64,000 nt of DNA, taken from positions 1 through 64,000 of the forward strand of contig NZ_JBEEAC010000024.1 of NCBI RefSeq assembly GCF_040120695.1, in the 5' to 3' direction. The position numbers and the translations under genes are program-made. The notes beneath the pieces are model-generated. The model was not told the origin of the DNA. It saw only the letters and a program-made list of their open reading frames with translations, and ran no database searches. The first letter of the stretch is position 1; every line of letters begins with the position of its first letter. This DNA comes from Plantactinospora sp040120695. Lineage in GTDB: Bacteria > Actinomycetota > Actinomycetes > Mycobacteriales > Micromonosporaceae. This document shows, piece by piece, positions 41,278 through 59,881 of this stretch.

Positions 41278-42777
41278 TCAACGGCGACTGTCGGCGGCCC
41301 GTGGCGAGAAGGCGATTCCTCGTCCGCGCCACAGTCTCGTCATGACGAAGTACCGCAGATGGGTGCCGGGCCACTGGGTGGCGTTGGCGCCCGACTCCGA
41401 GTGGTAGTAGTTCGTGCAGCCGGCCTCCATGGCGCTGGCATCGGTCGCGAGCTTCCGGTCGACCCACCGGATCCACCGGTCCAGCGCTTCGGGGGCTGTG
41501 TCGACGGTCGCGGCGCCTCGCTGCACGAGCTTCTTCAGGGCCCAGACCATGACCTCCGCCTGTCGCTCCTCCTGCGCGATGATTGATCCACCGCCGTTCG
41601 TGTTGGGGCCGTAGATCAGAAACAGGTTCGGAAAGTTCGGCACCGTCACGCCCAGGTAGGCACGTGGACGGTCTCCCCAATAGTCGTGTAGCCTCACGCC
41701 GCCCCGACCTACCACCTCGACGGTGTGCAGATAATCGGTGGTGCGAAAGCCGGTGCTCATCACCAGGACATCGACCTCGTGCTCCGCACCGGCCGCATCG
41801 ACAACCCCGTTACTCGTCGCCCTGACCACGGGAGCGGCGACGAGCGTGACGTTGTCCCGCATCAGCGCCGGGTAGAAGCTGTCGCTGAGGACCGGCCGTT
41901 TGCATCCCCACGGGTAGTTCGGGGTGACCTTCGCGGCGAGCTGCTCGTCCGAAATGGTGCCGCGGATGAAGTCCACCGACTTGGCCCGGGTCTTCGCCTG
42001 CGCACGGGACTCGACGTCGAAGCTTCCAAAGCGTTTGTAGTAGTCGTAGAAAATTTTCAGCCGGTGCAGCTTGGCCGCTCCGGGTACGTGGTAGAGCCTG
42101 CGCTCGAGCGGCGAGAAGTCCCGGTCGTTTTTGGCGTTGATCCAGCCGGGCTCACGTTGGAAGACGTGGACGTGTTCGGCGATTTTGGCGACTTCGGGGA
42201 CCACCTGCGCGGCGGTCGACCCCGTGCCGACCACCGCGACCCGCTTGCCCCGGAGATCCACCGAGTGGTCCCAGCGTGCCGTATGGAACATGGGGCCTTC
42301 GAACGAGTCCAGCCCGGGCCATTCGGGAAATTTCGGGACGCTCAGGAAGCCGACGGCGGTGACCACGACGTCGTACTCGGCGCTCGCCCCGTCGCTGGTG
42401 TGCACCAGGTAGGTGCTGGTGCCCTCCTGCCATTCGACGAGGTCGACCGCGGTGCCGAAGGTGAAGTGAGGGCGCAGGTCGAAGCGATCCAGGATCGCCT
42501 CCGTGTAGGCCATGAGCTCGGGCTGTCGGGCATGGGTACGGGTCCAGTCCCAACCCATGAACGAGAAGGAGTAGCTGTGCGACGGGATGTCGACCTCGCA
42601 ACCAGGGTAGGTGTTGACCCGCCACGTGCCGCCAGCGCCGGCTTCCTTCTCGTAGATCCGGATGTTGGTGAAACCAGCGGTCTTTAGCTTCACCGCCGAT
42701 CCGATACCGCCGAAGCCTCCGCCGACGATTGCGATGCGAACCTGGTCGCGGCGTCGCTTGCCGGTCATCGGCTGCAC
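41278..42777 (-). CDS. Flavin-dependent Baeyer-Villiger-type monooxygenase
   Basis: 499 residues. Two Rossmann motifs: IVGGGFGGIGSAVKLKTAG (FAD) and VAVVGTGSTAAQVVPEVA (NADPH). Between them is FEGPMFHTARWDHS, i.e. F-x-G-x3-H-x3-W, the type I Baeyer-Villiger monooxygenase fingerprint. VDVLVMSTGFRTTDYLH and NLFLIYGPNTNGGGS are typical of the cyclohexanone/phenylacetone monooxygenase group. It inserts one O atom beside a carbonyl, turning ketones into esters or lactones. First gene of the island, 151 nt before the importer gene, with a promoter-palindrome about 160 nt upstream. ATG 42777, or 42768 (MTGKRR). Length is slightly short of 540 but complete in motifs. Confidence 0.9.
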   Translation of the reverse strand: MQPMTGKRRRDQVRIAIVGGGFGGIGSAVKLKTAGFTNIRIYEKEAGAGGTWRVNTYPGCEVDIPSHSYSFSFMGWDWTRTHARQPELMAYTEAILDRFDLRPHFTFGTAVDLVEWQEGTSTYLVHTSDGASAEYDVVVTAVGFLSVPKFPEWPGLDSFEGPMFHTARWDHSVDLRGKRVAVVGTGSTAAQVVPEVAKIAEHVHVFQREPGWINAKNDRDFSPLERRLYHVPGAAKLHRLKIFYDYYKRFGSFDVESRAQAKTRAKSVDFIRGTISDEQLAAKVTPNYPWGCKRPVLSDSFYPALMRDNVTLVAAPVVRATSNGVVDAAGAEHEVDVLVMSTGFRTTDYLHTVEVVGRGGVRLHDYWGDRPRAYLGVTVPNFPNLFLIYGPNTNGGGSIIAQEERQAEVMVWALKKLVQRGAATVDTAPEALDRWIRWVDRKLATDASAMEAGCTNYYHSESGANATQWPGTHLRYFVMTRLWRGRGIAFSPRAADSRR

Positions 42778-42931
42778 CGCCCTGCGGTCCGGGCCTTGCG
42801 ATCGATGTCGTACGGCTGGTTCTCGCCCACCCTCGTCGGCATTGCGGCGGTCCCTTCAGCGTCGAAGCCAGTCACGGCCCGGGAACGAGTGCTGACGGCG
42901 TTTGACGTGCTCTGAGCTCACGCTTCGGCAC

Positions 42932-42959
42932 ATCGTATGACAGTCGGACTGTATGTCAA
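42932..42959 (-). promoter_or_regulatory. Main promoter of the catabolic island with operator in the spacer
   Basis: On the minus strand TTGACA (42959-42954), 16-nt spacer, TACGAT (42937-42932). The spacer contains the perfect 13-bp palindrome ACAGTCcGACTGT (42952-42940). An operator buried between -35 and -10 is the classic position for repression. ACTGTCA, part of this site, recurs in front of the GntR gene at 31593. The leader to the monooxygenase gene is about 145 nt. Confidence 0.7.
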
Positions 42960-43107
42960 TAGAGTCCGTCAGCCGTCTTTCGGTCCGTTGGACGTCCCGA
43001 AGCAGGGCCTCTGGCGGTCGGGTTACTCCTGGTCACGGCCTCGATCAGGGTGAGCGGCGGTCAGCGTGCGTCGGTGGCTTGGGCGGCGTGGCAGGACATG
43101 GGCGCAC

Positions 43108-43126
43108 GGCGGCGTTTGACGCCGCC
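43108..43126. terminator. 8-bp hairpin in the intergenic region
   Basis: GGCGGCGT (43108-43115), three-base loop, ACGCCGCC (43119-43126): a perfect stem in the gap between the catabolic island and the transposase remnant. It could end transcription in either direction. The rest of 42960-43317 shows no supported gene; a minus-strand frame continues the transposase remnant in altered sequence. Confidence 0.4.
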
Positions 43127-43317
43127 GCGGTCCAGACCGACACCACGGGTCAAGCGTTCGCCGGTACGTCGAGGCGCTCCGGAATGAAAGGTAATTTCTG
43201 GGACGGGGCCTGGACGCGGGTCTCGCCGTACCGTGGCGGCATGGTCGTAGCTGCCTTCCGCCTCGCCCGAGCCGATCCAGGCGAAGCGCGGTGGCCCGAG
43301 CTGGTGCTCACCCTCGA

Positions 43318-43615
43318 CTACGTACGAGTCGCCGACGGAGCCCATCGAGGGCAGGATCCCGTTGTCCTGTAAGCGTTCCGCGAAGCGGAAGGACGTATAG
43401 TTCGATCCTTTGTCGCTGTGATGGATCAACTGGCCGTCGCGGACATCGCGGGACCAGATGCCGTATCCGAGGGCGGCGAGGATCAGGTCGGTGTCGCAGC
43501 GGTCGGAGGTCTTCCACCTTACGATCCGGCGGGAGAACGCGTCGCGGAACGAGGCGAGCCAGAACACGCCCTCACCGCACGGGATGCGGGTGGCGTCGGC
43601 GACCCAGAGCCGCTA
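43318..43615 (-). mobile_element. IS3-family transposase (OrfB) remnant
   Basis: The minus frame reads RLWVADATRIPCGEGVFWLA, SFRDAFSRRIVRWKTSDRCD, QLIHHSDKGSNYTSFRFAER and SMGSVGDSY. These are the first part of the rve integrase core of IS3-type OrfB: the first Asp (VADAT) and second Asp (HHSDKGS) are present. After GDSY the expected DNA-AE helix and catalytic Glu are replaced by unrelated sequence (VVEGEHQLGPP). Both the N-terminal half of OrfB and OrfA are missing, and no terminal inverted repeats are seen. Dead remnant, 135 nt from the end of the megasynthase gene. Confidence 0.8.
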
Positions 43616-43749
43616 CGGAGGGCGGCGTCGCGTGCACCATGCCAGCGTATGGATCGCGGGGTTCCGTCTCACGCCCCGGGAAGACGGGACAACCTCGGCC
43701 GGATCCGTTCGCCGGACCAGGACCTCGGGTGCCGGTCGTCGGCGCCGGA

Positions 43750-54792
<11,043 letters not shown>

Positions 54793-54824
54793 CTGTCCCC
54801 CTTCTTCTTCGGCACTGTCTGCGG

Positions 54825-56069
54825 TCAGGTCTCTGCGGCGGTCGGCAGACGTCGACGAGCCGGGCGCAGTGTCAGGAACGCCACCATCACGGCGATGAGC
54901 ACGCCGTGGAAGAGGCCGACCACCGGCAGCGCGGCCATCTGCTCCAGCAGGAGCGCGCTGGAGAGCATGCCGACGGCCATTCCCAGCGTCTCCGCCGTTG
55001 CGGACATCCCGAAGAGCAGGCCCCGGGTGTCGTCGGAACCGACCTGCAACCGGGTGACGTACGCCAGCTCGGCGAGACCGTCCGCGAGCCCGGCGACCAG
55101 CGCCACCATCACCAGTGCGGGCAGTGGCAGGCCGGCGAAGACCGCCACGAACGCCAGCGAGGCCAGGCAGACCGCGCCGGCGAAAGCACGCTCGTCCAGG
55201 TGGCGACCGCCGCGTTTGAGCCACCGGGCGACGGCCTGGTAGGCGGCCATGCTGCCCATCGCCCAGGCGGCCCAGAATCCACTCAGCAGCGCCGCGGGAT
55301 TCTCCGGGCTGGCGGTCTGGGCGAACGCCGGCAGGGCAACGTTGTGGGATGCTCCGCCCAACGCCTCCATCCCCCGTAGCCCCAGCAGGCCGACAAGCAC
55401 CGGCGAGGCCATCCGCAGCAACCGCAGCCGGTGCAACATCGACAACCCTACCGGCTCGTCCGACGACACGACGCCGCCGTCAGCGCCGCCGTCGGTGCCG
55501 CGGAACGACAGCGGCAGCCACGCCAGCACGAGCGCCGAGACGAGGAAACTGCCGGCGTTGATCCCGAACGCGGGCATGAAGCCGAACCCGCCGATCAACG
55601 GGCCGGCCGACGCGAAGCCGAGCACCATGGCGAAGGACTTCCCCGTCACCAGGTAGCCGTTTCCGCGCAACCGATCGGCTGAGCCGACGAGATTCGGCAC
55701 GCTGGTCCGCAGGGCAACCGTGAAGAAGGTGTTTCCCGCACCGAGCGCCACCGCCACCACCCAGAGCAGATCCGGGTGTCGCGACGCCGGGGTCACCAGC
55801 AGCGTGACCATCGCGAGTGCCTGCGTGACGTCGCTCGCGATCATGACAAACCGGCGCTCGAAGCGGACGACGACCCATCCGGCCACCGGACCGGCGAGGA
55901 AGCCGGCGGTGATGCGGGCAGCCATCAGGAGTCCGGTCTGCAGCGCGCTGGCGGTCAGCTGGAACACGTACAGGTTGATCGCCACGAGGTTCAGGAACGT
56001 CCCGGCCGTCGACACCGTGTAGCCGGCCACCAGGGCACCGAACAACCGAAGATCGCGGCGGCCGCTCAC
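54825..56069 (-). CDS. MFS exporter (EntS-like) of the lipopeptide cluster
   Basis: 414 residues, about twelve helices, MFS_3/enterobactin-exporter-like family: RRDLRLFGALVAGYTVSTAG at the start, NLYVFQLTASALQTGLLMAA, and the loop-2 motif VAGWVVVRFERRFVMI. A hydrophilic, Gly/Asp-rich cytoplasmic loop divides the halves. It stands 32 nt before the megasynthase gene on the same strand, so it probably exports the product and gives self-resistance. GTG 56069 puts the first helix near the N-terminus; an upstream in-frame GTG at 56156 would add 29 Arg-rich residues and is less likely. Confidence 0.85.
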   Translation of the reverse strand: MSGRRDLRLFGALVAGYTVSTAGTFLNLVAINLYVFQLTASALQTGLLMAARITAGFLAGPVAGWVVVRFERRFVMIASDVTQALAMVTLLVTPASRHPDLLWVVAVALGAGNTFFTVALRTSVPNLVGSADRLRGNGYLVTGKSFAMVLGFASAGPLIGGFGFMPAFGINAGSFLVSALVLAWLPLSFRGTDGGADGGVVSSDEPVGLSMLHRLRLLRMASPVLVGLLGLRGMEALGGASHNVALPAFAQTASPENPAALLSGFWAAWAMGSMAAYQAVARWLKRGGRHLDERAFAGAVCLASLAFVAVFAGLPLPALVMVALVAGLADGLAELAYVTRLQVGSDDTRGLLFGMSATAETLGMAVGMLSSALLLEQMAALPVVGLFHGVLIAVMVAFLTLRPARRRLPTAAET

Positions 56070-56592
56070 CGAGGTATCCGGCGTCTGGGTCCACCGTGTC
56101 CGGCCGCAGCGCCCGCGACCGATCCCACGCTCGCCACGTCGTCCAGGGCGCGGCACCTCGTCACCACGACCAGCCCTTGTCGAGCCCGATCATGTCTCCG
56201 TTCGACACCCAACCCCCTGCAACCACATCGTCGCGTAGCCGGTGCACATCCCGGAGGAGAGATACCGTACCCGGAATGCGGGCGCGGGGTGGGTCACCCC
56301 GGGGTGCGGTGCCGAGGCCGCCCCGGACCACTGTCCATACCGGACATGGTTCGGGTGCCTGCGTCGATGGTTGGCGGTCGCCGAACCGGATGCCGTGTTG
56401 AGGGGATGGCCTGCCGCGGCTGCGCCGTACTCCGGACCTCGGACCGGGTTAGCGCGGGCGGCCGCGAGGCGTCCCGCAACCGCGGCTGGTCGTACGACGT
56501 CCTCCTACATCCAGCGGACGGTCTTCCGCGGGCGGACCCGGCCAGGGAGATCGCCCGCGAGTCGCCAGCGATTGAGCACGGACGGACGGTGT
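56070..56592. other. 523-bp gap before the exporter-megasynthase operon
   Basis: No supported gene on either strand. The segment must hold the promoter of the exporter and megasynthase pair, as the upstream gene ends at 56593. I see no clear operator, only short GC-rich inverted repeats. The open frames here are opposite-strand artefacts of high GC. Confidence 0.5.
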
Positions 56593-57876
56593 CTATCGTC
56601 GCGGGTCGAAGGGCGCGAGTTCCGCCGGTGTCTCGCCCTTCACCACCGTCTGTGCGAGCAACTGGCCGGTGATCGGGCCGAGCGCTATGCCCCACATGCC
56701 ATGCCCGCCAGCCATGAACACCTGCGGGGAGGCGGTGGCGCCGATCAGGGGCAGGCCGTCGGGCGTGCACGGTCGGGAGCCCACCCACTCCTCCCGACGG
56801 TCGTCGAGGTCCACACCGGCCAGGAAGGGGCGTACGGCCTCCACGATCGCGGTGATCCGCCTGGGGTCGAGCGGGTCACCGGGCCGGCGGAACTCCATCA
56901 TCCCGGCCACCCGCAGCCGGTCGCCCAGCGGTGTCAACGCCACCCGCTGCTGCGGGAAGTACAGCGGACCGGCGGGCATGCGCTCGACCGGCACGCTGAA
57001 GCTGTAACCGCGGCCGGCCTGGACCGGCTGGCGTACCCCCAGAGGTTTCGCCAGCTCGCCCAGCCTGGCGCCGGTGGCCACCACCACGGCGTCGTGCCGT
57101 CGCTGCGCACCGCCGCGAACGACCAGGGAGACGCGGCCCGCCGTCGGATGCACGCCGGCCACCTCGACGCCCTCGGCGATCTCGCCACCGCGCTCCTGCA
57201 CCGCCGCGGCCAGCGCGGCGACGAACTGTGGCGGGTTCAGGAAGCGCTGCCCGTCGATCCTGACCGCGCCGTGGACCCGCTCGGTCAGGACCGGCTCCAG
57301 CGTCCGCACCGCCGGTCCGGCCACCGGTTGGAAGCTCACGTCCTGGCCCATGCCGCGAATCTCGGACAGCTCGGTCAGCAGTGCCCGGGCGTCGCGTTCG
57401 CGCGGGAAACAGGCGAGGAAGGGCTCGGCCGCCCGGACCGGTGCGGTCACGCCGCCGGCGGCGAGTACGTCGAATGCCTCCAACGCACGATCGTTGAGGG
57501 GCACGTACCCGGCCATGCCGCGCCGCCACCGCCGGGTGGTGCTGTGCGTCACGAAGGAGGTGAGGAACCGCAGCAACTGCCAGTCGGCGCGCAACGGCAG
57601 GTAAACCGGCGAACGCGGGCTCAGGACCGCGCGCAGGCCGTACCGCAGGACCGCGGGCTCGGGCAGCGGTGCGGTCAGCCCCGGAGTCAGCCATCCAGCG
57701 TTGCCCCACGAGGCGCCCGCTCCGACGTGGTCCCGCTCGTACACGGTGACCCGCACCCCGGCGTCCTGCAGGAACCACGCCGTGCACAGGCCCACCATCC
57801 CGCCGCCGATGACGGCGACGTCCTCGGGCGGGCGGCGCAGGAGCGCGGAGCCGTGCTGGTGAGGCGTGGACGGCAT
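56593..57876 (-). CDS. FAD-dependent D-amino-acid dehydrogenase-like oxidoreductase
   Basis: 427 residues, DAO family, DadA-like. FAD-binding VAVIGGGMVGLCTAWFLQDA (about 20-39) and ERDHVGAGASWGNAGWLTPG; C-terminal VGSRPCTPDGLPLIG and FMAGGHGMWGIALGPITGQL, the typical DAO ending. It oxidises the alpha-C-N bond of an amino acid (D-amino acid, glycine or sarcosine type); the substrate is not inferable. Between gdhA and the megasynthase operon; ammonia from it could be taken up by glutamate dehydrogenase, or it might tailor or supply the NRPS substrate. Both are inference. It is transcribed in the same direction as gdhA (264-nt gap). Confidence 0.85.
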   Translation of the reverse strand: MPSTPHQHGSALLRRPPEDVAVIGGGMVGLCTAWFLQDAGVRVTVYERDHVGAGASWGNAGWLTPGLTAPLPEPAVLRYGLRAVLSPRSPVYLPLRADWQLLRFLTSFVTHSTTRRWRRGMAGYVPLNDRALEAFDVLAAGGVTAPVRAAEPFLACFPRERDARALLTELSEIRGMGQDVSFQPVAGPAVRTLEPVLTERVHGAVRIDGQRFLNPPQFVAALAAAVQERGGEIAEGVEVAGVHPTAGRVSLVVRGGAQRRHDAVVVATGARLGELAKPLGVRQPVQAGRGYSFSVPVERMPAGPLYFPQQRVALTPLGDRLRVAGMMEFRRPGDPLDPRRITAIVEAVRPFLAGVDLDDRREEWVGSRPCTPDGLPLIGATASPQVFMAGGHGMWGIALGPITGQLLAQTVVKGETPAELAPFDPRR

Positions 57877-58110
57877 GCCGCCCTCCTTTCGTCAAGAACC
57901 CTTCAACGATGCCCGAGCCGGCGTGATGGCGGGCAGGGCGCGACACGGCGGAAACAGGCCCGGCAGATTGCCGACGACCGGCAACCACCCGCCCCGGAGG
58001 TGGCCGGCGGGGCGGTGTCGCCGTCCGCCGATCGTCCCCGACGCCTCCCGCCGGCAGGGTGAACCGGGCACTGCCGCAGACCCGTCGCCCGGTCGTGCCG
58101 CAGCGGCGCG

Positions 58111-58136
58111 GAAGCCGGGGCGTGAAGCCGGGGCGT
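58111..58136. repeat. 13-bp tandem duplication after gdhA
   Basis: GAAGCCGGGGCGT occurs twice in direct succession, 5 nt from the end of the glutamate dehydrogenase gene. No function is evident; it may be a replication-slippage product near the terminator. Confidence 0.85.
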
Positions 58137-58140
58137 GTTG

Positions 58141-59484
58141 TCAGATGAGCCCGTGTGCCAGCATCGCCTCCGCGACGCTGCGGAAGCCGTCGATGTTGGC
58201 GCCGACGACGTAGTTTCCCGGCATGCCGTACTCGTCGGCCGTCGTGTAGCAACGGTGGTGGATGTCGCGCATGATGTCGCGCAGCCGCTGCTCGGAGTGC
58301 TCGAAGGTCCAGGAGTCCCGGCTGGCGTTCTGCTGCATCTCCAGCGCGCTGGCGGCCACACCGCCGGCGTTGGCCGCCTTGCCCGGCGCGAACCTCACAC
58401 CCGCCTCGGCGAAGGCGCGGATCGCCTCCGGCCTGGCGGGCATGTTGGCGCCCTCCACCACGACGATGCATCCCCCCTTGATCAGCGCTGCGGCCTCCGC
58501 GGCGCCGATCTCGTTCTGCGTCGCACACGGCAACGCGACCTGGCACGGCACCTCCCAGACCGAGCGATCGGTGGCGAAGTGCGCGTTCGGCCGCTCGTCG
58601 ACGTAGGCGTCGATCCGGGACCGGCGGACCTCTTTGAGGTCCTTGAGCAGGTCGACGTCGATGCCCTTGTCGTCGCGGATGTAGCCGGAGGAGTCCGAGC
58701 AGGCTACGACGATGCCGCCAAGCTGGTGGACCTTCTCAATGGCATAGATCGCGACGTTGCCCGAGCCGGACACCACCACCCGCTTGCCGTCGAGGCCGTC
58801 ACCGGCGGCGCGCAGCATCTCCTCGGCGAAGAATCCCGCCCCGTATCCCGTTGCCTCACGCCGCACCTGGGCGCCGCCGTAACTCAGCGCCTTACCGGTC
58901 AGCACACCCGACTCGTACCGGTTCGTGATTCGTTTGTACTGCCCGAACATGTAGCCGATCTCCCGGCCGCCCACCCCGATGTCCCCCGCCGGCACGTCGG
59001 TGTACTCGCCGATGTGCCGGTACAGCTCGGTGATGAAGGACTGACAGAACCGCATCACCTCCCGGTCCGACCGGCCCTTCGGGTCGAAGTCCGAGCCGCC
59101 CTTGCCGCCGCCGATCGGCATGCCGGTCAGCGCGTTCTTGAACACCTGCTCGAAGCCCAGGAACTTGACGATGCCCAGGTACACCGAGGGATGGAAGCGC
59201 AGCCCACCCTTGTACGGCCCCAGCGCGCTGTTGAACTCCACCCGGAAGCCCCGGTTGATGTGCACGTTGCCGTGGTCGTCCTCCCACGGCACCCGGAAGA
59301 TGATCTGTCGCTCCGGCTCACAGATCCGCTCGATGATCTTCGCATGGGTGTACTCCGGGTGCCGGTGCAGTACCGGGACAACGCTCTCCAGAACCTCGCG
59401 TACCGCCTGGTGGAACTCCCGCTCGCCCGGGTTGCGGTGCACCACGGTGTCGAAGATGAGGTTGATCTTGTCGTGCGCGCTCAA
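58141..59484 (-). CDS. gdhA: NADP-type glutamate dehydrogenase
   Basis: 447 residues, hexameric class. HPEYTHAKIIERICEPERQI, substrate segment GPYKGGLRFHPSVYLGIVKF with the catalytic Lys in GGKGGSDFDPKGRSDREVMR, cofactor-binding VVVSGSGNVAIYAIEKV and the S-D-S ending of strand two (ACSDSSGYI) favouring NADP. Full length for the small (about 450) class. Aminates 2-oxoglutarate, linking ammonia to glutamate. TTG 59484 follows GAGAGGA and matches the usual family start; the open frame further upstream to 59646 is a shadow. Confidence 0.95.
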   Translation of the reverse strand: MSAHDKINLIFDTVVHRNPGEREFHQAVREVLESVVPVLHRHPEYTHAKIIERICEPERQIIFRVPWEDDHGNVHINRGFRVEFNSALGPYKGGLRFHPSVYLGIVKFLGFEQVFKNALTGMPIGGGKGGSDFDPKGRSDREVMRFCQSFITELYRHIGEYTDVPAGDIGVGGREIGYMFGQYKRITNRYESGVLTGKALSYGGAQVRREATGYGAGFFAEEMLRAAGDGLDGKRVVVSGSGNVAIYAIEKVHQLGGIVVACSDSSGYIRDDKGIDVDLLKDLKEVRRSRIDAYVDERPNAHFATDRSVWEVPCQVALPCATQNEIGAAEAAALIKGGCIVVVEGANMPARPEAIRAFAEAGVRFAPGKAANAGGVAASALEMQQNASRDSWTFEHSEQRLRDIMRDIHHRCYTTADEYGMPGNYVVGANIDGFRSVAEAMLAHGLI

Positions 59485-59700
59485 TGCGGTCCTCTCGCGT
59501 GGGTTCGACCAGGACCCGAAAGGGGTCGAAATTCGCCCATCACCGCCGGATCCGCCCACGCCGTTGTGGACCAGGGTTCCGTCACCGGTACTCAGCCGAC
59601 CTGCTCCGGCTGCCCGTCGCTCGATCTTCCCTGATGGTGCGCCCATCGCAAAGCGGTTCGGCTGCGGCGATCGTCACGGCCGTCACCAGGTCATTGTCCT

Positions 59701-59760
59701 GGCCGTGGTCGGGTCCTCGTCCCGGCCGTGGTCGGGTCCTCGTCCCGGCCGTGGCCGGGT
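59701..59760. repeat. 23-bp tandem repeats in intergenic DNA
   Basis: A 23-bp unit starting GGCCGTGGTCGGGTCC repeats at 59701 and 59724 with a third, diverging copy at 59747. It lies in the 397-nt gap between gdhA (start 59484, transcribed leftwards) and the end of the xylanase gene. The gap otherwise holds only the gdhA promoter region, without a clear motif. Confidence 0.85.
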
Positions 59761-59881
59761 CCGGCCGGTTCCCGGCCCGGAACGCGTACCCAGAGCCGTG
59801 CCGCCCGACGGGTGTCGCCAAGCGATCACCGGCGGGGTGGGGGCGAGCGGGTACCGGCCGGCGCCGTGGCACCGACGGGCG

